The position numbers were made by a program, and so were the translations under genes. The notes under the pieces were generated by a model. That model did not search any database. It was not told where the DNA came from and saw nothing but the letters and a program-made list of their open reading frames with translations. DNA of 64,000 nucleotides from Chloroflexi bacterium 54-19 (GTDB lineage: Bacteria > Chloroflexota > Chloroflexia > Chloroheliales > Chloroheliaceae), in NCBI GenBank assembly GCA_001898225.1, contig MKTJ01000029.1, positions 42,756-106,755 of the forward strand, written 5' to 3'. This document shows, piece by piece, positions 10,193 to 18,943 of this stretch (the stretch's first letter is position 1; the number at the start of each line of letters is the position of its first letter).

Positions 10193-11381
10193 GGTTTTCC
10201 GGCCCTTTCTGGCTATCCCCGTTAACCGGTGACTGCTCCGGTGGAGGCGGGCTGCCGGGGAAATCCCCATTCAGCCCCGGTTGGCCCGGTTGGCCGGAAT
10301 AACCACCCATAGGCGGTTGGGGATAATAGCCTGGTGGCGGGGGCGGATAGCCGGGCGGCGGACCCCAGGCCTGACCCTGGTAGGGCTGTTGCGCCGGGTA
10401 AGGCACGGGACCATAGCCGGGTGGGGGCGGATAAGCGCCAGGCGGGACCGACCGGTTGGTGACACTCAGGAAGAATTCTTCCAGGGTCAGGTGGCGCGGT
10501 ATAATCTCTGAAGGGTAAATCCCGGCCTCGGCCAGGGTCCGGTTAAGCTCGGCGCCCCGGCTGGCCGCTCCGTCCACCACGATATACTCTCCGGCAGGGC
10601 GGGCGCTCCGGGCGTATTCCAGGCCCTGTAAGGTCTCTATAGCTTTCTCGAAATCCTCGGCGGGCACCCGCAACTGGATGTTGTTCTGGCTGGCTAACAT
10701 TTCCTCGACCAGACCCTGGGAGATAATGGTACCTCGCTCGATGATGGCAACCCGGTTGCAGACCTGCTGGACCTCGTTTAGAAGGTGGCTGGACAAAAAG
10801 ACGGTCCGGCCCTGGGCAGCCAGGCTCTTGATGAGTTCACGAATACTCTGGATACCCGCGGGATCAAGCCCATTGGTCGGCTCGTCAAGGATAATCAGTT
10901 GCGGGTCGGTCAGGAGGGCCGCCGCGATACACAGGCGCTGCTTCATACCGAGTGAATAGGTCTGGAACTTATCGCGGGCCCGGTCCGAAAGACCCATCTG
11001 GCCCAATGCCTGGCGCATCCTGGTTTCGTCGGTGACCCCGGCAGTATAGGCCATTACCTTCATGTTATCCCACCCGCTCAGGTGGGGATAAAGCGAGGGG
11101 GCTTCCACGATGGCCGAGGTCTTTGCCAGGATTCTTTTGCGGTCGGTCGCTATATCCGAACCAAAGAGCAAGGCCCGCCCGCTGGTTGGCCGGACCAGGC
11201 CCAGCATCATCCTGATTATAGTGGTCTTACCGGCCCCATTCGGTCCGAGCAGGCCAAAGACATCACCCGGCATTACCTTCAAATTGGCCTGGTTCACCAC
11301 AAAATTATTCCGATAACGTTTGGATAAAGCCTCGGTAGAGACAATAGGGGTAACACTCGATGTGGAAAGGTCGGGGTTCAA
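10185..11381 (-). CDS. ABC transporter ATP-binding protein with Pro/Gly/Tyr-rich tail
   Basis: ATPase partner of the permease at 9308. It has Walker A (GPNGAGKTT), a signature variant (YSLGMKQR), Walker B (LIILDEPTNGLDP) and the H-loop (LSSHLLNE). A regulatory domain of the DrrA/BcrA type follows to about residue 315. The start is a TTG at 11381, because AGAAAGGAG lies 6 bases upstream; a longer frame from 11471 would run into the neighbouring gene. The unusual part is the last 80 or so residues, rich in Pro, Gly, Tyr and Gln with PPPGY-type repeats, which ABC-2 ATPases normally lack. Confidence 0.88.
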   Translation of the reverse strand: MNPDLSTSSVTPIVSTEALSKRYRNNFVVNQANLKVMPGDVFGLLGPNGAGKTTIIRMMLGLVRPTSGRALLFGSDIATDRKRILAKTSAIVEAPSLYPHLSGWDNMKVMAYTAGVTDETRMRQALGQMGLSDRARDKFQTYSLGMKQRLCIAAALLTDPQLIILDEPTNGLDPAGIQSIRELIKSLAAQGRTVFLSSHLLNEVQQVCNRVAIIERGTIISQGLVEEMLASQNNIQLRVPAEDFEKAIETLQGLEYARSARPAGEYIVVDGAASRGAELNRTLAEAGIYPSEIIPRHLTLEEFFLSVTNRSVPPGAYPPPPGYGPVPYPAQQPYQGQAWGPPPGYPPPPPGYYPQPPMGGYSGQPGQPGLNGDFPGSPPPPEQSPVNGDSQKGPENHA

Positions 11382-11407
11382 ACGGCGGCTCCTTTCTGCC
11401 GGAGATA

Positions 11408-11755
11408 CTATTCCTGAGGTTTGGTGGAGGTGGCATAGCGGGCCACTTCCGCGTCCATTTTCCCCTGCCACATTTTGCCGTACATAATAAAGTCGGATAT
11501 TAACGATTTGACCGGGTATTTGAAGGTGGCCGGACGGTTATGCTCGACAAAGAAATGGCCGACCCAGGCATAGGCGTAGGGTGAAACGATGGCCGCGATT
11601 ATAAACCGGGGGTCGCGCCGGAGCAGGGCAACCAGGAGCCAGACAAAGATAGTGCTGGTGCCGGCAAAATGCAGCCAACGCGTGACCGGTTTGGCATGTT
11701 CGCCGACATAAAACGGCCAGAATTCCTGCAAGGTTTTATAGCGTTGTTGGTCCAT
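11408..11755 (-). CDS. DUF962 (Mpo1-like) membrane protein
   Basis: A 115-residue protein with the DUF962 pattern: an N-terminal FWPFYVGEHAKPVTRWLHFAG block, two short hydrophobic segments, and a GHFFVEHNRPATFKYP block. The conserved histidines recall yeast Mpo1, an Fe2+-dependent dioxygenase acting on 2-hydroxy fatty acids. That is family knowledge; activity here is inferred. The ATG at 11755 has an AGGGA site 6 bases upstream, better than the in-frame ATG at 11779. The ABC ATPase gene begins 26 bp downstream, so the three minus-strand genes may share a transcript. Confidence 0.82.
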   Translation of the reverse strand: MDQQRYKTLQEFWPFYVGEHAKPVTRWLHFAGTSTIFVWLLVALLRRDPRFIIAAIVSPYAYAWVGHFFVEHNRPATFKYPVKSLISDFIMYGKMWQGKMDAEVARYATSTKPQE

Positions 11756-12048
11756 TTTAGTCCCTATTATAATTTTCAAATTGCGGTTGGATTTTGGTGC
11801 CGATTACTTTACTATCTTAACTTATCGGCTCCAGACTGTCTATCCCGTTAAATATAAGCCTGAAGTCGTAGAAAAAAGCCTTGCTTCCGGTCATAACTAT
11901 AAGTATACTATAACCAGCTAAGTAATTTAATGGCTAGGAAGCAACGGACCAGGCTATTTTTAAGATTATAACTCGGGATATTAGCGGGATAAATTGGGCA
12001 AAAGTCCTGATTAAGTTTTATGAGATTGGAAGGCATAGTTTTAAGACG

Positions 12049-13329
12049 ATGGAACAGGTAAGAGGAAGCTTGTGGCGGCAACCCGATTTTGTAAAACTCT
12101 GGGTCGGGCAGGCCATTTCAAATTTTGGGTCGCATATCACCTGGCAAGCTCTACCCCTGACTGCCATGCTGGTCCTGGGCGCCGGCCCGACCGAGTTGGG
12201 TTTACTGGCTGCAACCGGCACGGCCCCGGTCTTATTCTTCGGACTGGTGGCGGGGGTCTGGGTGGACCGTCTGCCGCGCCGCCCGGTCATGATTGTCGCG
12301 GACCTGGGCCGGATGGTCTTGCTGGGGTCTATCCCGGTCGCGGCCTTTTTTAGTGCCCTGACCATAATCCAGCTTTTCGTGGTCGCCGCCCTGACCGGGC
12401 TACTGACGGTCTTTTTCGACGTGGCGGACCAGTCTTATCTTCCCTCCCTGGTCGAGCGCGAACACATTATGGAGGGGAACAGCAAAATTACCGCCAGTAA
12501 ATCGCTGGCCGAAATTACCGGGCAACCTATCGGCGGGGTGTTGGTCCAGGTCCTGACCGCTCCCTTCGCCATCGCCGTTGATGCCGCCTCTTTCCTGGTC
12601 TCTGCTTTATGTATCGGCTTAATCCGCAAACCTGAAAACCGCTCCACCGAACCGGAAGAAGCCCAACCGATGCTCCGGGAAGCCCTGGAAGGATTACAGG
12701 TGGTATTCAAAAATAAGATTCAGCGAGCCCTGGTCCTGAGTGAGGTCCAGCGCGCTTTTTTCGGGAGCTTTATCGGCACCCTCTACATGATTTTTATCAT
12801 CCGGGAATTGCAGATGCCGGTCTGGGTATCCGGGGTGCTTATCGGGGTTGGGGGGATTTCCTCGTTAGCCGGGTCGGTCATAGCCCGGCGGTTGACCGGG
12901 CGAATAGGCATTGGTAAAAGCCTGATCTGGTCGGCCCTCCTGACTTCCCTGATAACAATGCTGATTCCCCTCGCTGCCGGACCGTTCTGGTTGGCCTTTG
13001 GCCTGCTGGTAATAAGCCAGGCCGGGGATATCGGGTGGAGTATTTACCTCATCAACCAGACCAGTCTGCGCCAGTCTATCACCCCCGAACGCCAGTTGGG
13101 CCGGGTCAATGCCAGCCTCTATTTCCTGGAAGGGGTGGCCGGGCTGGTAGGGGCGGTATTAAGCGGGGGGTTGGGCGATTTAATCGGGGTCAGGACGACC
13201 CTTTTTGTAGCGGTAGCCGGGTTCCTGGCGGCATTGGGCTGGCTATATTTTTCCCCTGTGCGCCATCTCAAAGAGCTAGACGAAATTTCCCCGCCCCTGG
13301 AAAATTTAGAAAAGGCCGGTGTCAATTAG
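12049..13329 (+). CDS. MFS transporter (DHA3-like exporter)
   Basis: A 426-residue major facilitator with about twelve hydrophobic segments. The opening RQPDFVKLWVGQAISNFGS and the loop containing DRLPRRPVM match the drug/siderophore exporter subgroup (EntS or macrolide-efflux-like). The cytoplasmic midpoint loop is acidic (ENRSTEPEEAQP). It probably uses the proton gradient to export a small hydrophobic compound; the substrate cannot be read from sequence. The initiation site is weak at the ATG. It ends 84 bp before pncC on the same strand. Confidence 0.85.
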   Translation: MEQVRGSLWRQPDFVKLWVGQAISNFGSHITWQALPLTAMLVLGAGPTELGLLAATGTAPVLFFGLVAGVWVDRLPRRPVMIVADLGRMVLLGSIPVAAFFSALTIIQLFVVAALTGLLTVFFDVADQSYLPSLVEREHIMEGNSKITASKSLAEITGQPIGGVLVQVLTAPFAIAVDAASFLVSALCIGLIRKPENRSTEPEEAQPMLREALEGLQVVFKNKIQRALVLSEVQRAFFGSFIGTLYMIFIIRELQMPVWVSGVLIGVGGISSLAGSVIARRLTGRIGIGKSLIWSALLTSLITMLIPLAAGPFWLAFGLLVISQAGDIGWSIYLINQTSLRQSITPERQLGRVNASLYFLEGVAGLVGAVLSGGLGDLIGVRTTLFVAVAGFLAALGWLYFSPVRHLKELDEISPPLENLEKAGVN

Positions 13330-13413
13330 ATACCGGAAGTGTTAGCAAGCCGGGAAAATACTATAATAAGAGCAGGAAATTTTCTTCTGGCAGATTTCGA
13401 AAAGGGGAAGTCA

Positions 13414-13899
13414 ATGCTCGAAAAGACCGTAGGCGAAAAATTAATCAAGACCGGCCTGAAACTGGCAAGCGCTGAAAGCTGTACCGGCGGGCTGGTCGGA
13501 CACCGGTTAACCAATATAGCAGGTAGCAGCGTTTACTACCTGGGTGGGGTTATCAGCTACGACAACAGCGTCAAACAAAATGTGTTACAAGTCCCGGCGG
13601 AAATCCTGAACACGGTCGGGGCGGTTAGCGAGCAATGCGCCCTTGCAATGGCCCACGGCGTCCGAAAACTACTAGGTGCAGACCTGGCGATTAGCACGAC
13701 AGGTATTGCCGGTCCCGGCGGGGCTACACCCGACAAACCGGTTGGACTGGTCTTTATCGGGCTGGTGGATGGCCTGGGTTATGAAAAGTGCGAATGTTTT
13801 ATCTGGTCCGGCGACCGGGAAACCAACAAAGCCCTTTCGGCGGAAGCGGCCCTCAAAATGGTCGAGGATTACCTGGCCTTAAAACTGGTAGCAGACTAA
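13414..13899 (+). CDS. pncC: Nicotinamide-nucleotide amidase (CinA C-terminal domain)
   Basis: Deamidates nicotinamide mononucleotide to nicotinic acid mononucleotide in NAD recycling. At 161 residues it is the stand-alone CinA C-terminal (PncC) form, without the N-terminal CinA domain. Visible motifs are SAESCTGG near the start, YYLGGVISYDNSVK, and TTGIAGPGGATPDKPVG. The ATG at 13414 is chosen because AAAGGGGAAG lies just upstream and homologues begin here; the longer frame from 13339 adds unrelated residues. It follows the MFS gene but shows no functional link to it. Confidence 0.92.
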   Translation: MLEKTVGEKLIKTGLKLASAESCTGGLVGHRLTNIAGSSVYYLGGVISYDNSVKQNVLQVPAEILNTVGAVSEQCALAMAHGVRKLLGADLAISTTGIAGPGGATPDKPVGLVFIGLVDGLGYEKCECFIWSGDRETNKALSAEAALKMVEDYLALKLVAD

Positions 13900-14084
13900 T
13901 CAACTTCTAAACTGGAATTCAGCTTATATTCATCTGGTCCTTTTAAAATTTTCCCCAGGTTATCGGAAAGACGCGCTTTATCGGCCCCGTTTTAAGGGTT
14001 GGCAAGGCCGTCAAAATCAGAAACAGAATTAAAATTTGCTGGCCTGGGTTTTGCGTAGAAGTTTGGCGCAAAGTAAGGAAAACG

Positions 14085-14744
14085 ATGGATTTTTTTAACA
14101 ACATTTTAGATTTTGTAAAACAGCAATACGCCACTTTTGGCTATTTAATCGTTTTTCTGGGGGCTTACTTCGAGAATACGATTTTCCTGGGCCTGATTCT
14201 GCCGGGCGGCAGCCTGGTCTTGCTGGGAGCGATTTATTCCTCGGAAGGAACCATGTTTTTGCCGCTGGTAATCCTCTTCGGCTGGCTGGGGATGTTTTTG
14301 GGCAACAGCACCGATTTCTGGCTGGGCCGGGTCGGCGTCATTCGCCTGATTGAAAAAACTCGCTTCAAAGATAAATTGGCCCCCCACATTGAAACGGCCC
14401 GCAAATTCCTGGACAGACGGGGCGGCTGGGCCATCTTCTTCTCCCACTTTATCGGCCATATCCGCTCATTCGTAGCGATTACCGCCGGGGCAACCCGCTT
14501 CCCCTACAGCCGTTTCGCTCGTTACGAACTGTTGGCGGCTCTAATCTGGAATATTATGTATTGTCTGGCCGGGTTCTTCTTCGCCGAAAGTATCAAAAAG
14601 ATAGAAGGTTTGTTTAGCGGAGTAGGTATCGGCCTGGTGGTAATCGTGGGGGTGGGCTTCTTCGGCTACAAAGGCTACACCTGGTGGCGCGACCGCCAGC
14701 CCAAGACCATTCACCCGGCCAAAAAACTGGAAGACCAGCCCTAA
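14085..14744 (+). CDS. DedA family membrane protein
   Basis: A 219-residue DedA (SNARE-associated) protein, a family implicated in lipid-carrier flipping and membrane homeostasis. It shows the re-entrant N-terminal segment (GAYFENTIFLGLILPGG), a central cytoplasmic part with LGRVG, and a conserved HFIGHIRSF...AGATRFPYSRF block that corresponds to the signature Arg/Pro region. Hydrophobic C-terminal spans end in a basic tail. AAGTAAGGA lies 5-12 bases before the ATG. It has its own 185-bp upstream gap and converges with the DUF427 gene. Confidence 0.9.
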   Translation: MDFFNNILDFVKQQYATFGYLIVFLGAYFENTIFLGLILPGGSLVLLGAIYSSEGTMFLPLVILFGWLGMFLGNSTDFWLGRVGVIRLIEKTRFKDKLAPHIETARKFLDRRGGWAIFFSHFIGHIRSFVAITAGATRFPYSRFARYELLAALIWNIMYCLAGFFFAESIKKIEGLFSGVGIGLVVIVGVGFFGYKGYTWWRDRQPKTIHPAKKLEDQP

Positions 14745-14783
14745 CCCCGGTCTTGCAGCGATTGCCTTAACGGCCCCACTTTA

Positions 14784-15563
14784 TCAAGAAAATGGGGTCA
14801 GAGGCCGGTCCAATTTATCCCCATCAACTACCAGGTCCACCCGTTCGTTATAAAAGCAAATCAGCTCTTTGAGAGCAGGTTGCTGGGGGATCGGATCCAG
14901 GTAACTCCAGGCGATATTTTTGTTGAAAGTGTTGCCGCTCTGGACCGACCAGTAACTCGCCACCCCTTTGTAAGGACAGATGGTGTGAGTCGTTTCCGGC
15001 TGCATTAAATCCATCCTGACATCTTCCCGGGGAATGTAAAAGCGGGGCGGCAGATGGGTTTCAAATAACAGGTGGGGACGATGGGTATCCGCGACCTTTA
15101 ACCCGTTGATTATAACCTCGACATGGCGTGAACTCGGCATCACATCTACCCGTTTATAGGGATCACGGGCGTGCGCGAAAATTTCCTCCTCCTCCTCGAA
15201 CCAACCGTCCATTGTATTCCACTCGAACGAATAATAACCCTTAAGCGCCTTCAGGTTTTCGGGCGGGTCGTGGTATAACCAGGCGGCCCTTTCGGCCACT
15301 TTATCGCCCACCTTCAGGTCGAAATATTCTTTATCGGCAGTAATTTTAGAGGCGGAGCCGAGCAAATCCAGCCTGACATCGGTGGCGGAGAAATAGTAGG
15401 TGGGCAAGACCATCCGTCCATAGTTGATTAAAAGCAGGGGATGCTTGCTATCCGCGAGGATTACGCCGCCGAATTTTACCCGGACCCATCGCTGGCTCGG
15501 TTCGACTTTAGCCGGTGGGAGAATAAAACGGGCGGGTTTTTCGGTACTCAGAGACTCAGGCAT
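14784..15563 (-). CDS. Tandem DUF427 domain protein
   Basis: A 259-residue soluble protein with two copies of the DUF427 fold, at about residues 20-120 and 130-240. Each has the pattern VRVKFGG/VEVIINGLKVADT, then an YYFSATDVRLDLL or FYIPREDVRMDLM block, and then an AWLYHDP or AWSYLDP block. An acidic stretch (EEEEE) lies between them. The function of DUF427 is not established. The ATG at 15563 has AAAGGAG 7 bases upstream; the frame from 15605 lacks such a site. It is a single-gene unit. Confidence 0.85.
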   Translation of the reverse strand: MPESLSTEKPARFILPPAKVEPSQRWVRVKFGGVILADSKHPLLLINYGRMVLPTYYFSATDVRLDLLGSASKITADKEYFDLKVGDKVAERAAWLYHDPPENLKALKGYYSFEWNTMDGWFEEEEEIFAHARDPYKRVDVMPSSRHVEVIINGLKVADTHRPHLLFETHLPPRFYIPREDVRMDLMQPETTHTICPYKGVASYWSVQSGNTFNKNIAWSYLDPIPQQPALKELICFYNERVDLVVDGDKLDRPLTPFS

Positions 15564-15764
15564 GGGCTTACTCCTTTGCTTCACTAAAATGTTTAGCCTT
15601 ACCAAAATTTATAACATAATCAATCCCTTTTTACAATAGGAGAGTTATAAAAAAGACCTGTAAACAGGTGGGGTTCTGGCGCAACCACCGCCGGTTATAG
15701 TCGTTTCTTTATAAGAAATAAGTACCCTTTTGCTCGATATTATGGCAAGTTGACCAAAAATCTA

Positions 15765-15793
15765 TTGCCAATTCTAGGATAATTATGTATAGT
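15765..15793 (+). promoter_or_regulatory. Promoter of the secreted repeat protein gene
   Basis: TTGCCA (15765-15770) and TATAGT (15788-15793) have a 17-bp spacer, in an AT-rich part of the 15564-15940 gap. They would give a leader of about 140 nt before the ATG at 15941. Confidence 0.6.
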
Positions 15794-15940
15794 TAAAAGG
15801 CCGAAAGCCGCTATTGTGGTCTGTTTTCCGCCTCAAAATAGCAGTTTGGATACACCAAAACCAGACAAACCAGTAAAACGCCCGTCGAAAGGGCCGCTTA
15901 AATTATTCGCTCTAGTTACTTTGGTCGGGAGGTTCAGCTA

Positions 15941-17506
15941 ATGTTTAGGATGCTTGCGCGGAACGAGTTTTCGTCCCGACCGCTTTCAGAGCGGTCCCCG
16001 TTATGGGTGGCGTTTTTGGTCCTGCTGGTTTGCTCACTTATTACAGGCGTTTTCGGCACAGGCTCGACGGCAGAAGCCTACCCGTTTTCCAACAATTCCT
16101 TCCAGCGCGCCTGGCAGCAGGCCGACTACCCGGTGGTAATCGGGGCGGTTACGCGGGGTTACACCTGGGGGGCCGAACCCTTCTTCAACACCACCGAGCC
16201 TTATGCCGAGTCGCCCGGTGGGATGCGCCAGGTCGCCTATCTCGACAAAGCGCGCATGGAAATAACCCAGCCCGGTCAGAACCCGAACAACCCCTACTAT
16301 GTGACCAACGGCTTGCTGGTCAAAGAAATGGTTACAGGGCTATTACAGCAGGGCGACTTCGCCTTCAGCCAGCGGTTCCCGGCCTATGATGTCCCGGTCG
16401 CGGGCGACCCGGTCGAGGTAAACCCGGAAGCGCCGACCTACGCCAGTTTCTATGCCCTCAACTCTTTTTATCAGACCCAGCCCCCGGCAGTGGTAGTTAC
16501 CGGCAGCAACCAGATTACCAACACAACCACCATCACTAACTCTAATGGCATTTCGTCCACCAACGGTATCTCGTCCACCAACGGAGTCACTTCTACCAAC
16601 GGCATCACAAATACCAATGGAATTACCCCGACAAACGGCATTTCGAATACCGTCCTTCCCCGTTTGCAATTGAGCGCCACCGCTGACCGGCAGGTTATGG
16701 CTGACGTGGATATTCCGCAAGGCCCGGAGGTCAGTTTGCTCGACCGCCAACCAGACCTGACCAACCACCAGATTACCTCGACCCTGGCCCGTAACGGGGC
16801 GGTCGGGCAGAACAATTTGCTGGGCGCAATGGAAGGGGCGACCTATGTCTACTGGGAAAGGACTCTCGGCCATAATATCCCGGCAGTCTTCTGGAATTTC
16901 CTCAACCAGACCGGGCCGGTCTTTAACGGGGCCGGGTTGGTCAACGGCAAGGTCTTCGATTGGGTCCAGACCATGGGCTACCCGATAACCGACGCCTATT
17001 GGATAAGGACGAACGTGGCCGGGATTCCCCGTGACGTGTTAGTCCAGTTGTACGAGCGGCGTATCCTCACCTATACCCCTACCAACCCGGTCCAGTTCCG
17101 GGTAGAGATGGGGAACGTGGGCCAGCACTATTACAAGTGGCGGTACAATCCTAAATACAATTTGACCTTGCCGCTGCAATCCAATACCGATGTTAAGCCG
17201 GAAGCGGGCTTCCCCGGCACCACCTTCAGTATCCGGGTCTTCGGGATGATTGGTCACATTCTGGCCGGACCTGGGGAAGATATTGAGACAACCATTATCA
17301 CGCCTGACGGCCAGCCTTTTGAAGGTGTAATAATTCCAGGTAGTTATAGTCCCACCGGGTTCACCTTCTTCCCGGTCTACGTCAGGACCGACGTAAATAC
17401 CCCACCCGGTCTCTATGAGATGGACTTCAAAGGTGTCACGTCGGGGAACGAGGCCAAAGCCTACTTCTTCGTCCTGGGTATTCCGGGGTATAACCTGCCC
17501 GCCTGA
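15941..17506 (+). CDS. Secreted protein with six-unit Asn-Gly repeat linker
   Basis: A 521-residue exported protein. An N-terminal signal peptide (hydrophobic stretch at about 20-45, cleavage near AEA) precedes a domain with AWQQADYPVV, RGYTWG, TEPYAESPGG and DKARMEI blocks, which I recall from secreted Chloroflexi proteins but cannot name. A linker at about 202-237 consists of six hexapeptides of the type NG(I/V)xxT. A second domain follows (YWERTLGHNIP), then a C-terminal beta-rich Ig-like domain (FPGTTFSIRVFG). GGGAGG lies 9 bases before the ATG. The function is unknown; cell-surface binding is a guess. Confidence 0.8.
   Translation: MFRMLARNEFSSRPLSERSPLWVAFLVLLVCSLITGVFGTGSTAEAYPFSNNSFQRAWQQADYPVVIGAVTRGYTWGAEPFFNTTEPYAESPGGMRQVAYLDKARMEITQPGQNPNNPYYVTNGLLVKEMVTGLLQQGDFAFSQRFPAYDVPVAGDPVEVNPEAPTYASFYALNSFYQTQPPAVVVTGSNQITNTTTITNSNGISSTNGISSTNGVTSTNGITNTNGITPTNGISNTVLPRLQLSATADRQVMADVDIPQGPEVSLLDRQPDLTNHQITSTLARNGAVGQNNLLGAMEGATYVYWERTLGHNIPAVFWNFLNQTGPVFNGAGLVNGKVFDWVQTMGYPITDAYWIRTNVAGIPRDVLVQLYERRILTYTPTNPVQFRVEMGNVGQHYYKWRYNPKYNLTLPLQSNTDVKPEAGFPGTTFSIRVFGMIGHILAGPGEDIETTIITPDGQPFEGVIIPGSYSPTGFTFFPVYVRTDVNTPPGLYEMDFKGVTSGNEAKAYFFVLGIPGYNLPA
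16544..16651 (+). repeat. In-frame 18-bp tandem repeat, six units
   Basis: Six consecutive 18-bp units beginning AAC/AAT-GGN encode the NG(I/V)xxT hexapeptides of the secreted protein. The units differ mostly at third codon positions, so the array is diverged and not a fresh slippage product. Confidence 0.9.
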
Positions 17507-17524
17507 GTCCATCGTTAAAATCGA

Positions 17525-17557
17525 AAGCCGGGGTGCGTTTTTCACCCCGGCTTTTTT
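17525..17557. terminator. Bidirectional terminator between convergent genes
   Basis: An 11-bp stem (AAGCCGGGGTG and its complement) with a short T-rich loop is flanked by T runs usable from both strands. It serves the secreted protein gene (+) and metX (-). Confidence 0.85.
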
Positions 17558-17583
17558 GTATTAATTTTCAGTTTCGGCTAGAA

Positions 17584-18741
17584 CTAGAATTGCTCCCGGT
17601 GGACCCTTTCAAGGAACCGGGTAATAACAGGCCCTTGCTGCTGGGCTTCCAGCAAGAAAGCATCGTGCCCGTAGGGGGATAAGGCGGCAAAATATTCGAC
17701 CACGTCGCCCCGCCCGGCTTGCTGCAAGGCTGTGACCATCAGTTCCGATTGGGAGGGCGGATACAGCCAGTCGCTTGAGAACGAAATAAAGAGAAAATGA
17801 CCCTGGGTCACGGCAAAAGCATCGGCCAGGGAGGGATAGTCGCCCTGCAAGCTGAAATAATCCATCGCCCTGGTGATATAAAGATAGCTGTTGGCATCAA
17901 AGCGCTTTATAAAAACCTCGCCCTGGTGTTGCAGGTAACTTTCGACCTCAAAATCTACCCCGAAGGTATAGCTATAGTTGTCGCGGTTGCGCAACCGGCG
18001 GCCAAATTTGTTGCTCATTGATTCTTCGGAAAGATAGGTCAGGTGGCCGACCATACGGGCGACTGCCAGGCCTGCTTCGGGGCGGGGATGGCCCGGTGTA
18101 TAGTAATTGCCGTTATCCCAGTTCATATCGGCCATAATCGCCCGGCGGCCAATCTCGTCCCAGGCGATACCCTGCGCCGAAAGGTGCGGGCTGGTCGCAA
18201 TCGGAATGGCCGAGGCTACCATATCGGGATACTGGACAGCCCAGCTAAGGGCCTGCATCCCACCCATTGAGCCACCTATCACGGTCAACAGCCGCTCGAC
18301 ACCCAGGTAATCGAGCAACTTCTTCTGGACCCGCACCATGTCTTCAATCGTGATGATAGGGAATTCGAGGGCGTAGGGCTTCCCGGTGGCAGGGTTGATG
18401 GAGGATGGGCCGGTGGTGCCTTTGCAACCACCCAGCACGTTAGCGCAGATAATATAATAGCGGTCGGTGTCGAGCGGCATTCCCGGCCCGACCAGCACTT
18501 CCCACCAGCCGACCCGGCCATCCTCGCTGCTGATACCTGCAGCGTGGGCATCCCCGGTCAGGGCGTGGCAAATTAAAATGGCGTTATCGTGGTGGGGACT
18601 AAGGGTGCCATAGGTTTCGTAGGCAACCGTGATAGGGCCAAGGTTTTGGCCCGACATCAGCGTAAATTTCTCCGGCCCATCCGCAAAGGTAAAAAATAAT
18701 GTACCGGTTACTCCTAAAGGGCTGCTCTCCAGCCTGGGCAT
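17584..18741 (-). CDS. metX: Homoserine O-acetyltransferase
   Basis: Transfers acetyl from acetyl-CoA to homoserine in methionine synthesis; an alpha/beta hydrolase fold. The 385 residues carry the oxyanion HALTGDAH block, NVLGGCKGTTGP, the nucleophile elbow GGSMGGMQ, the catalytic Asp in SSDWLYPP and the His in YGHDAFLL. The length is normal. Specificity for acetyl over succinyl is the usual call for this family but is not proven by these motifs. No metY lies next to it. The 200-bp upstream region is AT-rich; I do not see a SAM riboswitch in it. Confidence 0.92.
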   Translation of the reverse strand: MPRLESSPLGVTGTLFFTFADGPEKFTLMSGQNLGPITVAYETYGTLSPHHDNAILICHALTGDAHAAGISSEDGRVGWWEVLVGPGMPLDTDRYYIICANVLGGCKGTTGPSSINPATGKPYALEFPIITIEDMVRVQKKLLDYLGVERLLTVIGGSMGGMQALSWAVQYPDMVASAIPIATSPHLSAQGIAWDEIGRRAIMADMNWDNGNYYTPGHPRPEAGLAVARMVGHLTYLSEESMSNKFGRRLRNRDNYSYTFGVDFEVESYLQHQGEVFIKRFDANSYLYITRAMDYFSLQGDYPSLADAFAVTQGHFLFISFSSDWLYPPSQSELMVTALQQAGRGDVVEYFAALSPYGHDAFLLEAQQQGPVITRFLERVHREQF

Positions 18742-18908
18742 AAAAACGGCTCCCTTTATAATTGGTGAACGTTAAACATGCAACGTCTGACGTCCAGTGG
18801 TATCTAATAAGAGAAAGTCTATATTTTTTATCAATTATATAGTATTTAGGGCTTTTTGTTATATATAAATCTACCCATTTTTGCAACGTTTATAAGCCAG
18901 GTACCCGC

Positions 18909-18935
18909 TGGCGTTCAAGTTTTCCTTCAACGCCA
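18909..18935 (-). terminator. Hairpin just after the nucleotidyltransferase/PMM-like gene
   Basis: TGGCGTTCAAG (18909-18919) is complementary to CTTCAACGCCA (18925-18935) at ten of eleven positions. It sits 8 bp beyond the stop at 18944. It lacks a clear T run, so termination is only probable. Confidence 0.4.
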
Positions 18936-18943
18936 CTCCTGCT

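Noticed and set aside
16544..16651. CRISPR-like repeat
   Set aside because: The 18-bp units are contiguous, in frame and without spacers; it is a protein-coding tandem repeat.
17584..18943. SAM riboswitch upstream of metX
   Set aside because: The 200-bp leader region is AT-rich and lacks the conserved GC-rich core and terminator arrangement.
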